Shown: piece by piece, positions 26,520 through 35,255 of the stretch
How positions within the stretch are numbered: position 1 is the stretch's first letter
Layout: each line of letters begins with the position of its first letter
Assembly (NCBI RefSeq): GCF_039962255.1
Contig: NZ_JAMPKY010000009.1
Coordinates: forward strand, 124,001-188,000
Source: Leptolyngbya subtilissima AS-A7
Lineage (GTDB): Bacteria; Cyanobacteriota; Cyanobacteriia; Phormidesmidales; Phormidesmidaceae
Length of the DNA stretch: 64,000 nucleotides
Direction: 5' to 3'
Translations under genes and position numbers: made by a program
The notes under the pieces: generated by a model
Database searches by the model: none
The model's input: only the letters and a program-made list of their open reading frames with translations
Told to the model about the DNA's origin: nothing

Positions 26520-27386
26520 ATGGTTAAGGCCTACGACAAAGCCCTGCGGCGTTCCTTTGCCCTCCCAGAGTTGACCAACTCCGGCTGTGTCTCCCGGCCT
26601 GAACCCCGACCGGCAGTGACCGTGCGGGCGAAATCTTGCCCTTATCACATTGTGATGGCCTGCTTTTTGGGCGGACAGGTGCTCATGCGCATTCTGCGTG
26701 GCCGAGTCAATGGCCAGCGGACCTTAGAGCAAATGGTTGCGGCAGGGCCATTCACCCTAACGCCAGTGCTGTTGACAAATGTTTTTGCTGGCATGATTTT
26801 TACCGTGCAAACCGCGCGCGAGCTGGAGCGCTTTGGAGCAATGCACGCCCTGGGTGGGGCCTTTGCTATGGCCTTCTGTCGAGAACTGGCCCCCATCTTG
26901 ACGGCGGCGATTATGGCCGGGCAGGTGGGCACAGCCTACGCGGCTGAAATCGGCTGCATGAAGGTGACCGACCAGATCGATGCCCTTAAGGTGCTGCGCA
27001 CAGACCCCATTGACTACCTGGTGGTGCCTCGGGTGGTGGCCTGTTGCGTGATGCTGCCAGTGCTCACGGTGCTGGGCCTCGTGTTGGGAATTGTCGGCGG
27101 AGCTGGAGTGGCCTTTTTGTTCTACGAAATGCCCGTGGAACAGTTTTTAGACTCAGTGCGATCGCTGATGGTGCTCAACGACCTGATTGCTGTCTTAATC
27201 AAATCGGTTTTGTTTGGGGCCATCGTCGCTTTGGCGGGCTGCACCTGGGGGTTGACGACCACCTGTAGCCGGTCGGTCGGTCGAGCTGCGACTTCAGCGG
27301 TGGTTACCACCTGGGTGGGGCTGTTTATGGTCGACTTCTTTTTGTCGCTGGTGTTGTTCGGCGGTGCTGGGGTGGCGCTGCACTAA
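26520..27386 (+). CDS. MlaE-family lipid ABC transporter permease
   Basis: A 288-residue permease of the MlaE/TGD1 (DUF140) family, which moves phospholipids or other lipids between membranes together with an MlaF ATPase and MCE-domain MlaD proteins. Characteristic text is LTNVFAGMIFTVQTARELERFG, FCRELAPILTAAIMAGQVGTAYAAEIGCMKVTDQIDAL and the terminal helices TTWVGLFMVDFFLSLVLF. The ATG at 26520 is preferred to a TTG at 26478. The N-terminal 50 residues are extra compared with typical members. No mlaF or mlaD neighbour is present, so its partners are elsewhere. Confidence 0.9.
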   Translation: MVKAYDKALRRSFALPELTNSGCVSRPEPRPAVTVRAKSCPYHIVMACFLGGQVLMRILRGRVNGQRTLEQMVAAGPFTLTPVLLTNVFAGMIFTVQTARELERFGAMHALGGAFAMAFCRELAPILTAAIMAGQVGTAYAAEIGCMKVTDQIDALKVLRTDPIDYLVVPRVVACCVMLPVLTVLGLVLGIVGGAGVAFLFYEMPVEQFLDSVRSLMVLNDLIAVLIKSVLFGAIVALAGCTWGLTTTCSRSVGRAATSAVVTTWVGLFMVDFFLSLVLFGGAGVALH

Positions 27387-27472
27387 GTTATTGCTAGCTA
27401 GTAGTCGCCTCAGGCTCCCTTGCCAAAACCGCAGTCCTGTAGCGACGACCGTCAGTCAAACCTGCTGGGGTG

Positions 27473-28033
27473 CTATTCTGCCCCGGCTGGCAGCATGTCA
27501 AAGTTAAAGTCTATGTAGGTGTGGTCAGGCATCATGGCCCCGATCAGGTTGGCCCCGTCGAGGTCAGTGTTGGTCAGGTCAGCTTCGCGCAGATCGGCTC
27601 CTTGAAGGTTGGCGTGGCTGAGGTTAGCGCCCCGCAGACAGGCCCGTTTGAGGTTGGCGCCGCGCAGGTCACTGCCACTGAGCACGGCTTCTTTGAGAAC
27701 AGCACCCTGAAGATTGATGCCGGTCAGCTTGGCTCCCGAAAGCAGAGCGCGGTTGAGGTGAGCGCCAGATAAATCGGCCCGAAAGAAGTCGCTGCCGATG
27801 AGGTTGGCCCAGTTGAGTTTGCTTTTGCGTAGGAGGCTGTGGGTAAACACGCCTCCCGGCATAAAGGCCCCCGATAGATTCAGGCCCGAGAGGTTGCAGT
27901 CAATAAATTCAACGAAGGGCAGCTTCATGCCCTCCAGCGATACGTTCCGCAGATCTAAATGGTGAAACTTGAGCTGCCCACGGCTGTAATTTTGGGTGAG
28001 TAGATCAAGAGAGTAGCGCGTGTAGGAATGCAT
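27473..28033 (-). CDS. Pentapeptide repeat protein
   Basis: 186 residues; from about residue 25 onward there are roughly 27 consecutive A(D/N)LXX-type pentapeptides (ANLIGSDFFRADLSGAHLNR, LSGSDLRGANLKRACLRGAN and similar), forming a right-handed quadrilateral beta helix. A small capping segment (HTYIDFNFDMLPAGAE) ends the protein. Such proteins are abundant in cyanobacteria and mostly without known function. Its ATG at 28033 is divergent from the small membrane protein at 28462. Confidence 0.93.
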   Translation of the reverse strand: MHSYTRYSLDLLTQNYSRGQLKFHHLDLRNVSLEGMKLPFVEFIDCNLSGLNLSGAFMPGGVFTHSLLRKSKLNWANLIGSDFFRADLSGAHLNRALLSGAKLTGINLQGAVLKEAVLSGSDLRGANLKRACLRGANLSHANLQGADLREADLTNTDLDGANLIGAMMPDHTYIDFNFDMLPAGAE

Positions 28034-28334
28034 GGGAAGGCCGTGTAGAGCAGGCTAGATTGAGCGATCGCAGACAAGCAATCGTCTGGGCAATGCAAAT
28101 GACCCGTGCGTCTCATCGATCGCTCAAACCCTTGCGGTGAGGGATGTTGACGCATTTACCGTGGATCTCATCCTAGACGCTTTTGCAGAGCATATAACCA
28201 AGGGACCTTTTAATATTTGTGTCCTCCTAGAGCTTCTTCGGGGACAGCTTTGCGAGGGTCAGGGGAGCGATGAGCACTGGCTTCACCGCTTGGTCAAGAC
28301 TGCTACCATTTGCAGCCGTTATCTGCAATCTAAT
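28034..28334. other. Intergenic region, no gene seen
   Basis: About 300 bases upstream of the promoter at 28335. A 72-codon plus-strand frame (28137-28355) gives text without resemblance to a family and overlaps the promoter, so it is not called. No other structure recognised. Confidence 0.45.
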
Positions 28335-28363
28335 TTGACATTTTGTTACATTTGATTTATATT
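28335..28363 (+). promoter_or_regulatory. Near-consensus sigma-70 promoter
   Basis: TTGACA (28335-28340), a 17-base spacer, and TATATT (28358-28363). Predicted transcription starts near 28370, leaving a leader of about 90 bases before the ATG at 28462. This is the closest match to a housekeeping promoter noticed in the window. Confidence 0.75.
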
Positions 28364-28461
28364 AATTTACATAAGCGCAATGCATCGGCATCAATTGCAT
28401 CGCTGAGTTAGGTGAGCGGCGCGTTTTGCGACTGTCACCATCCCGCACTGGAGGTTTATTT

Positions 28462-28692
28462 ATGATTGCCCTATTGATTTCTCTTTTCGTCATTGGCTGG
28501 GTCGCTGCTGCACTGATTGGCACCCAAGCTTATTTCCGAGGTGAGCAAACTAAGCCAATCCACGAGCGCAACTGGCGTTCTGATTCCTTTGATCAACTGG
28601 CTCTGTCTGTGACTGGCCAGTCCACTGATTTTGGCGATCGCGTACCCGCCTACAGCGGTGATGCCTTTTCGAGCAGCGTGATTTCTAAGTAA
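28462..28692 (+). CDS. Small single-pass membrane protein, function unknown
   Basis: 76 residues from the ATG at 28462, which has a strong GGAGG site 7 bases upstream. One N-terminal membrane helix (MIALLISLFVIGWVAAALIG) is followed by a conserved-looking soluble tail (YFRGEQTKPIHERNWRSDSF ... FGDRVPAYSGDAFSSS). Strong promoter, strong ribosome site and dedicated terminator point to high expression. The size and topology suggest a thylakoid accessory protein, but no family is recognised with certainty. Confidence 0.8.
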   Translation: MIALLISLFVIGWVAAALIGTQAYFRGEQTKPIHERNWRSDSFDQLALSVTGQSTDFGDRVPAYSGDAFSSSVISK

Positions 28693-28754
28693 TAGCTAGC
28701 TGCTGATTCCCATCTGCCAGCAGCAGTTGTTTCCTGTAGGACTCCTACCTCTAG

Positions 28755-28783
28755 AGCCGTCTCCAATCCGGGGGCGGCTTTTT
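28755..28783 (+). terminator. Intrinsic terminator
   Basis: Stem AGCCGTCTCC (28755-28764) with GGGGGCGGCT (28770-28779), ten pairs including two G-U, a 5-base loop and a run of T residues to 28783. It ends the small membrane protein transcript. Confidence 0.85.
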
Positions 28784-28833
28784 GTTGCTGCTAACGTTGG
28801 GTCTAGCGAGCAGCATCGCTTTTCTAAAGAGGA

Positions 28834-31599
28834 TTAGCTGGCCTCCCGCTCTACCACAATCACGTTTTCGGTAACCTGCTCAAACGTGTCATCGTGGCTG
28901 ATCACAAACAGCTGCTCAAAGGTTTTGATGCGGCCGATCGCTTCGGCTAACCCCTGGCGGCGGGGGCGGTCCATGTTAGTAGTGGGTTCGTCGAAGAAGG
29001 CAATGTCGGCATCGGCCAGCACTTTGAGTAGAGCTAGGCGCACCGCCAGAGCTGCACACATCTGCTCGCCCCCCGATAGATTGATAAACCGCCGCTGGTT
29101 AGGCCCATCCTGTACGACAATTTCGTAGTCTCTGGTCCATTGCAGAGCTACGTTGGGGCGGTTGAGCAGATCGCGAAATAGGCGATCGGCCTGCTGGGAA
29201 ACGCTGCGCAGATATTGCTCAGTAATGCGTGGCCCCGCTTCGTTATAGGCCTTACGGGCAAAATTGATAAAGCGTCTAGCCTTTTCCTGTGCCTGGAGCC
29301 GCTGCTTGGCGCTGTCGCGACGCTGGGCGATCGCCTCAAGCCCGGCAATTTGCTGGTCGATGTCGGTCAGTCGCTGACGCTGCTGGGGCAAGCTCCCCGC
29401 CAGCTGGTCAGATTCAGATTTGGTCGTGCTGTAGGTGGTTTCTAACGTGGCAGCAGCCTCGGGGTTGAACTCCGCTAGGGCAGATTGGTAGGCCTGCTCA
29501 GCATCCTGCTGCTGCTGCAACGCCTTGGCAAGGTCGGCCTCGGCCTCAGCGAGTTCGGCCTCCAGCCGGCTGTGCTGGTCAGCCAGCGGTTGGTTTTGTA
29601 GGTATAGCCTGTAGCCTGTTTGATGTTGGGCGCGATCGCGCTGCACCTGAGCCAGGCGCTGGTCTAGGTCAGCGAAGGGCTCTAGCTGACTAGTCAGCGC
29701 TTTGAGCTGTTGGTCTAGCGCCTCTAGGGCGGTGGCTTGGGCAGTGGCGGCCTGCTCCACCCGGGCTTTGTCTTGCAGAGTGCGTCCGAGAATCTGGCTT
29801 TTTTCGCGCGGTCGCCCCAGGGTCTCAAGCTCTCGCTCCAGCTTTTCTAAGGTGGTCTGTACCTGGGTATGCTGCGCCAGCTGCTGGGTGAGGATTTCTC
29901 CCTGCGCAATCAACTCAGCCTGGGCCTGCTGAATGTGCTCTAGCTGAACGGCGATGCCACCCAGCTGCGCTAACTCGGCTCGCCAGCCATAGCGCTGTTT
30001 GAGGTTGTTTTCTAGCGTGTGCAGCGTGGTCTTGAGGGCGGCCTCGTCGGTTTGATCTGCTAGGTCGCTGAGAATGGCGTCTAGGGCTGACAGCAATGAT
30101 CCGTGCAGCTTGGTAGCTCCCTGGAGTGACTGCTCTAGACGGTCAAGGGTTGGGCCTGAGAGCAACGGCAGGCTCTCAGCTAACACCGCTAAATCCCTTA
30201 GCACTGCTTCAATCTCAGACTGCTGGACTTGACCCTGGCGGCGGCTGTCTGCCACCAGAGCATTAATTTCCGCTTCAAACTGGCGGGCAGCGGCCAAGCG
30301 GCTGAGCTGCTGCTGGAGGCGATCGCGCTGGTCTTCGAGGGCAGCAATGGCCTCGACCTGAGGCTGTAGAGCTAGCAGGCGATCGCGAGATTGGATTGCT
30401 TGTTGCCGCTGCTGGTCGAGCTGCTTCAGCTCCGCTTGGTACTGCTGCTGTTGGATCTGCCACCGCTGACCCTGCTCTAGCTGCTGCACCAGGTCTTGGC
30501 GCTGGGCCTCAAGCTGAGTCTGGGTAGCTATCTGGGGCCCTAGCTGGGCTAGCTCCCGCTCTGTCGCCGCAAACGATTCGAGCTGGGTTTGCCACCGAGC
30601 TAGCTCAACCTGGGCTTTGCTCTGGGCAGTTTGCAGCGTTTGGTATTCGATCTGCAAGTGCTGGCGCTGCTGCTGGGCCTGACCTAGTGCCTCCAACGCC
30701 TGCTCCGCTGCTTGATAGCCTTTGAAGGCCTGCTGATGGGTTTGACACAGGGCGATCGCCTGCTCAGCCTGCTGCACCGACTGCTGAAGCCGGACTAATG
30801 CGGTCTGCTTGACCTCAAACTGATGCACCAGCCCCTGGCGCTGAGTAGCCAAGGTTTGCACCGCCTGAGCTTGGGCCTTGAGCGCGTCCCGCTGGGTTTG
30901 CAGAGTAGCGAGTATAGTCTGCAAAGCCTTTAGACGCTGTTTGCTGATCCCAATTGCGTTGGTCAGGTGTTGCTGTCGCTGGTGCAGGTCATCCCAAAGG
31001 GTGAGCGCTTCCTCGTATTGGGCAATTTCTCGCTTAGTGGCCTCCGCCTGGTCCTCGGCGTAGCGGCGCAGGGCGTTCATCTGCTTAAAGGCCAGCTTGT
31101 AGTCTTCAACCTTGAGAATGGCATCGAACACCGCTTTGCGCTGTTCAGCAGGCTGTAAAAAGTCGGCAGTGAAGGTGCCTTGGGGCACCCCCAAGGTGCG
31201 GGCAAACAGCTGAGCTAGGTTGGTGGTGGGGCCTAACCCGAGGTGTTGGCGCAGCCAGGGAAGCACCTCATCTTTGATGCGGGTGTAGGGCAGCCGCTCA
31301 TTAAGCTGAGGGTCAAATAGAGCGTAGCCCCGCTGGGTACAGCGCTGAGCATGGTACGTGCGGCCGTCGTAATTGGAGGTAAACGCCACCGTAACCTGAG
31401 CACTGCCGCTGCCGTTGCGAATCAGATCGTCTTTGCCGTAGTCGCCCTGGTAATTGAAAAGCACCCAGGCGATCGCCTCTAAAATGCTGGTCTTGCCCGC
31501 GCCATTTTCGCCGCAGATGGCATTGGTGCCCGGTTGAAACTCAAAGTAGCGATCGCGGTGGGTCTTGAAGTTTTGCAGCGCCACCGACAAAATTTGCAT
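28834..31599 (-). CDS. sbcC: SbcC/Rad50-like SMC-family ATPase
   Basis: A 921-residue DNA repair ATPase, normally partner of the SbcD nuclease in processing hairpins and DNA ends. The N-terminal head begins MQILSVALQNFKTHRDRYFE with Walker A GENGAGKTS (30-38) and Q-loop region; about 600 residues of Q/A/E-rich coiled coil follow; the C-terminal head has the ABC signature NLSGGEQMCAALAVRLALL, Walker B ADIAFFDEPTTNMD and the H-loop VISHDD. The only four cysteines seen are in the head domains or single, so the CXXC zinc hook of Rad50/SbcC is absent at the coil apex. No sbcD is adjacent. It starts 58 bases after the caspase-STAND gene in the same direction. Confidence 0.88.
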   Translation of the reverse strand: MQILSVALQNFKTHRDRYFEFQPGTNAICGENGAGKTSILEAIAWVLFNYQGDYGKDDLIRNGSGSAQVTVAFTSNYDGRTYHAQRCTQRGYALFDPQLNERLPYTRIKDEVLPWLRQHLGLGPTTNLAQLFARTLGVPQGTFTADFLQPAEQRKAVFDAILKVEDYKLAFKQMNALRRYAEDQAEATKREIAQYEEALTLWDDLHQRQQHLTNAIGISKQRLKALQTILATLQTQRDALKAQAQAVQTLATQRQGLVHQFEVKQTALVRLQQSVQQAEQAIALCQTHQQAFKGYQAAEQALEALGQAQQQRQHLQIEYQTLQTAQSKAQVELARWQTQLESFAATERELAQLGPQIATQTQLEAQRQDLVQQLEQGQRWQIQQQQYQAELKQLDQQRQQAIQSRDRLLALQPQVEAIAALEDQRDRLQQQLSRLAAARQFEAEINALVADSRRQGQVQQSEIEAVLRDLAVLAESLPLLSGPTLDRLEQSLQGATKLHGSLLSALDAILSDLADQTDEAALKTTLHTLENNLKQRYGWRAELAQLGGIAVQLEHIQQAQAELIAQGEILTQQLAQHTQVQTTLEKLERELETLGRPREKSQILGRTLQDKARVEQAATAQATALEALDQQLKALTSQLEPFADLDQRLAQVQRDRAQHQTGYRLYLQNQPLADQHSRLEAELAEAEADLAKALQQQQDAEQAYQSALAEFNPEAAATLETTYSTTKSESDQLAGSLPQQRQRLTDIDQQIAGLEAIAQRRDSAKQRLQAQEKARRFINFARKAYNEAGPRITEQYLRSVSQQADRLFRDLLNRPNVALQWTRDYEIVVQDGPNQRRFINLSGGEQMCAALAVRLALLKVLADADIAFFDEPTTNMDRPRRQGLAEAIGRIKTFEQLFVISHDDTFEQVTENVIVVEREAS

Positions 31600-31657
31600 T
31601 GCTTGCCCCGTTCCATCGCTTTAGCCACGAAGACTAGGATAGCTTTCTTTGCTGGGG

Positions 31658-34492
31658 CTAGGGCTGCCCCGGTTGGCTGCGGGCGGCGGTGGAGGTAAAA
31701 CACACCGGTTCTGCCTGGGTGCGCGTACACCAAATTTGAATCATCACCGATGGGTCGTCGGGCGAAACCCACCAGGCCTCAAGCTTGACTACCTGGTTGG
31801 CTGGAGGCAGACTGCTGCTTTCGCTAGCGGCGGCTGAGGTAGCAAGGGTGGCCTGAGCTGCCTCTGAATCATTGGTACGAGGGAGCGGCTTCAATTTTTG
31901 GGCCGTCTTGGCCAGGGCTGCCTGCAGCTGCGGTGCGGCCGCCCGATGCTCTTGAGGCGGTGGGCTGGGCAGGGGCGACCCTAACGGCAGCATGTTGGTG
32001 CGCACTACTCCTGTCTGGGGCGAACCCAAATGAGTGGGAATGTCTGCGTCGGTAGGGGTTGGCGGGTCGGCAAGGTTGAAGGAAGGAGTAACCGCGCTGA
32101 CCCCAGGCTCCTTCGCCAGGCTAAACCCAGTCGCTGGCTGGCTGAGGTAGCTGTGGCCGTAGGCCGTCAACATGCCAGTGGCCATGCTCAGCGGAATCAG
32201 CAGTCGAACCAGGTGACGCTGACGGCCGCAGCGCTTGGTGTAGCGATCGCAGGCCTCCAAATAACGGTTAGCCAGCACCGAGAGCTGCTCGGGGTGAGTC
32301 TGCTGAAAAGCTTTTGCCTCGTTAAGGCGAGTTTTGCTCAAGAAATAGTCGGGATGGTTAGGCTGCTCCTGCTGTTGCCATTCTTGGGCTGCACCCTCAA
32401 TGGTTCGCTGCTGCCTGACCCGTGGCCCCTGGATTTGCAAACATTCTTGCAGTAGCGGCCAGTTGCGAATCAATGCCTCATGGGCAATGTCAAAACAGGG
32501 AATGCTGGTGGTGGCTGGCTGAGAATTCAACAGCTCACCCGTAATGGTGAACAGACTACCGTCAGGATCCGCCGGTGCCCATCCGGGCACCGAATGGGCC
32601 GCGATATTGCACCTGGGGAACTGTGACTGGGTTTGGGCAACTACCAGCCGGGCTGCTATGAGCTTGTCTAGTACAGCGATCACGGTGGGCTCGGGCATGG
32701 CCTCGGTGACCAGCTCAGGCAAAGACACTGAACGGCGAGTCACCATGGCGCCATCGCCTAGGTCACAAAGGCTCAGAAATATGCGCTGGGCAACGGCTTG
32801 CTCAGGAGCCGTAAGGCTCTCGTACAGCTCGTTAGCCCGCTGGTTAAGCAAGTGACGAATGCCCCCGATTTTCGCGTAGGCGGCTAGGGTCAAATGCGGC
32901 GGCTTGGAGAGGGTGGGGGTGCTTTCTCGCCGCAGCCACAGCTCTTTCAGAACCAGCTGAAGCAGCGCTAAGTCGGCAGGGGCACTGACAATGTCGAGCA
33001 GTAGCGTGTAGACCAGGTTGGCGTCATAGCTTAGCCCCACCTTTTCGAGCGGGCCGACAATGGTGGCTTTGAGCTGGTTGTAGGTCATGGCCGGTATGGC
33101 CAGGCTGTGGGCCGTCACCAACGCCTGAAAGTCTGGGAACTCGTTTAGGCTCTCAAGGTAGTGGGCCCGTAGACCCAGCACTAAGTGAACCGGGACATGG
33201 GCGTTTTGCACTGCTGCTGTCAAGCAATCGATCACCAGGTGGCGATCGCGATCGGAGATTGAACCAGGCGTCAGCAGTGCTTCTATCTGATCAACAGCGA
33301 GTACCAGGCGGGCTTCTGGCCCTTGTTCCCCCATCAGGGCTTGGATCAGCTGGCAAAATCCCTCTGCTCCCTGCTGCAAAAACGATTCGGCCCGACGTAG
33401 CTGTTCTGCCCGATGCAAGCCCGTAGCACCGGGGTCAACAAAGGCGTCTGCCAGACTGGTGAGGGGCGAAGACCCCAGGGCCAAGTAGCGCAGCGTCCAG
33501 GCGGTGGTGCCTTCGCTTTTAGCTAGGCGGGGCAGCAGCCCGGCCCGCAATAGCGAGGTCTTGCCAATGCCTGATGCCCCTGTGACCACACACAGCCGAG
33601 ACGACTGCACTTGCTCGACTAGGGTTTGCGTGATTTCGTCACGACCAAAGAAGAATTCGCTATGGGCAGCCTCGAAGGGGGCAATTCCCGGAAAGGGGCA
33701 AAATCCATAGCGGAGCTTTTGCAGTCTCTCCAGCAGTGGGGGCGGCGTATCTCCGGCCGGGGCAACCATGCCTGACACTCGAGTCAGCACAATCTCGCTG
33801 CCAGAGCTTTCAAACAGAGGCTGCTGTAGCTCGCCCTTGAGTTCTCGGTTAACCGTGTCCGTGAGGGAGTGGCCGTTAACAATGCCTCCCTTGATTTTGT
33901 AGGGGTTGAGGCCTGACAGTAGCGCCTGGGTGAAGACGCTGTGGTTGCTGTTGAGAGATTCGTAGGCGGCTTCATACTCGCGGGCCGCTGCCATAAAGAG
34001 GCGATCGGTGCCGGCTCGGGCACCCGGATCGGCCTCTAGCATGTTAAAAAACTCGCCGCTGTTGCAGCAGTCGAGCAGAATGACTCGTTGACGCACTGGG
34101 CTCTCTTGCAACAGTCGCCGCAGCCAGTGCAGCGACAGCCCGTAATGCCCTGCGGCCGGGTTGGCATCGCTAGTTGCTAAATAGCCTTCTTGAATGCCGG
34201 CCTGGCGTTGTAAACCGTGGCCAGAATAATAAAAAATGGCGGTTTGAGGAATGGTTTTGCCGGCTGGCTTAAATAGTTTGATGAGCGCTTCTTCAAGTAG
34301 CGCTGTGGTCACACCGCCTCGCTGACTAATCTCCGGCTTTTGATGGGTGATGGCCTCTGGAAGCCTGACTACGCGGCATTCAGCGAAGCTTTCTAAGCAG
34401 CGGGCCACTGACTCAGCATCGTGGGCTGGTGCCTGCAAAACCGGCAGGTGCTGATAGGCATTGATCCCGACAACAAGCGCATCCCTTGACAT
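31658..34492 (-). CDS. Caspase-like protease with STAND NTPase and membrane anchor
   Basis: A 944-residue multidomain protein. Residues 1-250 are a C14 caspase-like (orthocaspase) domain starting MSRDALVVGINAYQHLPVLQ, with catalytic His92 (FYYSGHG) and Cys143 (VILLDCCNSG). From about 270 (PFPGIAPFEAAHSEFFFGR) begins an nSTAND1-type NTPase with P-loop VVTGASGIGKTSLLRAG and acidic motif RLVLAVDQIEALL. A single membrane helix near 770 (RHLVRLLIPLSMATGMLTAYG) precedes a Pro-rich linker and a small C-terminal domain (KLEAWWVSPDDPSVMIQIWC). Many cyanobacterial relatives end in WD40 repeats; these are absent. STAND-coupled proteases often act in immunity or cell death; that role here is inference. 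Confidence 0.88.
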   Translation of the reverse strand: MSRDALVVGINAYQHLPVLQAPAHDAESVARCLESFAECRVVRLPEAITHQKPEISQRGGVTTALLEEALIKLFKPAGKTIPQTAIFYYSGHGLQRQAGIQEGYLATSDANPAAGHYGLSLHWLRRLLQESPVRQRVILLDCCNSGEFFNMLEADPGARAGTDRLFMAAAREYEAAYESLNSNHSVFTQALLSGLNPYKIKGGIVNGHSLTDTVNRELKGELQQPLFESSGSEIVLTRVSGMVAPAGDTPPPLLERLQKLRYGFCPFPGIAPFEAAHSEFFFGRDEITQTLVEQVQSSRLCVVTGASGIGKTSLLRAGLLPRLAKSEGTTAWTLRYLALGSSPLTSLADAFVDPGATGLHRAEQLRRAESFLQQGAEGFCQLIQALMGEQGPEARLVLAVDQIEALLTPGSISDRDRHLVIDCLTAAVQNAHVPVHLVLGLRAHYLESLNEFPDFQALVTAHSLAIPAMTYNQLKATIVGPLEKVGLSYDANLVYTLLLDIVSAPADLALLQLVLKELWLRRESTPTLSKPPHLTLAAYAKIGGIRHLLNQRANELYESLTAPEQAVAQRIFLSLCDLGDGAMVTRRSVSLPELVTEAMPEPTVIAVLDKLIAARLVVAQTQSQFPRCNIAAHSVPGWAPADPDGSLFTITGELLNSQPATTSIPCFDIAHEALIRNWPLLQECLQIQGPRVRQQRTIEGAAQEWQQQEQPNHPDYFLSKTRLNEAKAFQQTHPEQLSVLANRYLEACDRYTKRCGRQRHLVRLLIPLSMATGMLTAYGHSYLSQPATGFSLAKEPGVSAVTPSFNLADPPTPTDADIPTHLGSPQTGVVRTNMLPLGSPLPSPPPQEHRAAAPQLQAALAKTAQKLKPLPRTNDSEAAQATLATSAAASESSSLPPANQVVKLEAWWVSPDDPSVMIQIWCTRTQAEPVCFTSTAARSQPGQP

Positions 34493-35255
34493 TTTCCTCG
34501 CACCCTGTTTTGGCGTTCTCTAAATTTGACTGACTAGTAAATAGAAAGGGGAACATAAAAACTTTAGCCATTACTTCAGGTGAGATTTTCAGTGACCCAG
34601 CTAATCGAGAACTGTAGAAAACTAGCTCTCAAACTGAGTGCTCACGCCTCAATAGGTTAAGTTTATCTAAGAGGCCAAAATCCTTTAAGAGGGGTTTCAC
34701 CCCTACGAGAAATATTGAAGGAGCAAACTTTTTTAGGAATAAATCAATCCGTAGATCTGCGTAAACATTCGATTTTTGAGCGCCTTATAGGTTTAATCGC
34801 AACAGAGAAATCCGAAAAATATGACGTGCTTTTGTGGGTCAAATCGGCCAACTGGTAGTAGGCTTCCGTAAAATTACAGAGGTAATTTTGTACTTCCGTC
34901 ATCTGGCCGAAACGAAAGTTTATTTCTTGGTTTCTAAATGCGGGTTCAGGTTTTCGCGAATTTGTTGTCTTTTGAATCGCTAGAGCGACTGTCCAAATGA
35001 TGTGATTAAGCCCTTGGGATCGCCGATTTGGTGGGCGATCGCCACCAGGGTTTGACATCTCTGCGCTACCGATAGTTTAATTTGGCGGTAATACTCTATA
35101 TCTAGCCCTATGTCAGAATCACGGCCTAGGGGTTCATTGGTGAAGCCTGACGTAGGGAGGCGGATCCCCATGCGATGCAGCTTGGGTAGAAAACTGGGCG
35201 CACTGAGTTTGGGGATGACGCTGGGGGAAGTTATGCACTGCCCGGTGTAGCGAAC
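34493..35255. other. Gene-poor, A/T-richer stretch
   Basis: About 760 bases without a confident gene and visibly richer in A/T than its surroundings. Two overlapping minus-strand frames (34744-35058 and 34980-35171) give protein-like but unassigned text; one piece (QTLVAIAHQIGDPKGLITSF) faintly recalls TPR repeats. They may be remnants of a decayed gene. A short hairpin (GGGGTTTCACCCC) lies near 34691-34703, just before an A/T-rich part. Confidence 0.4.

Noticed and set aside
28137-28355. 72-codon plus-strand open frame
   Set aside because: It runs through a near-consensus promoter and has no family resemblance.
34744-35171. Two overlapping minus-strand frames as real genes
   Set aside because: They are in different frames, lack ribosome sites and known domains; possible remnants only. 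A faint TPR resemblance is too weak to call.
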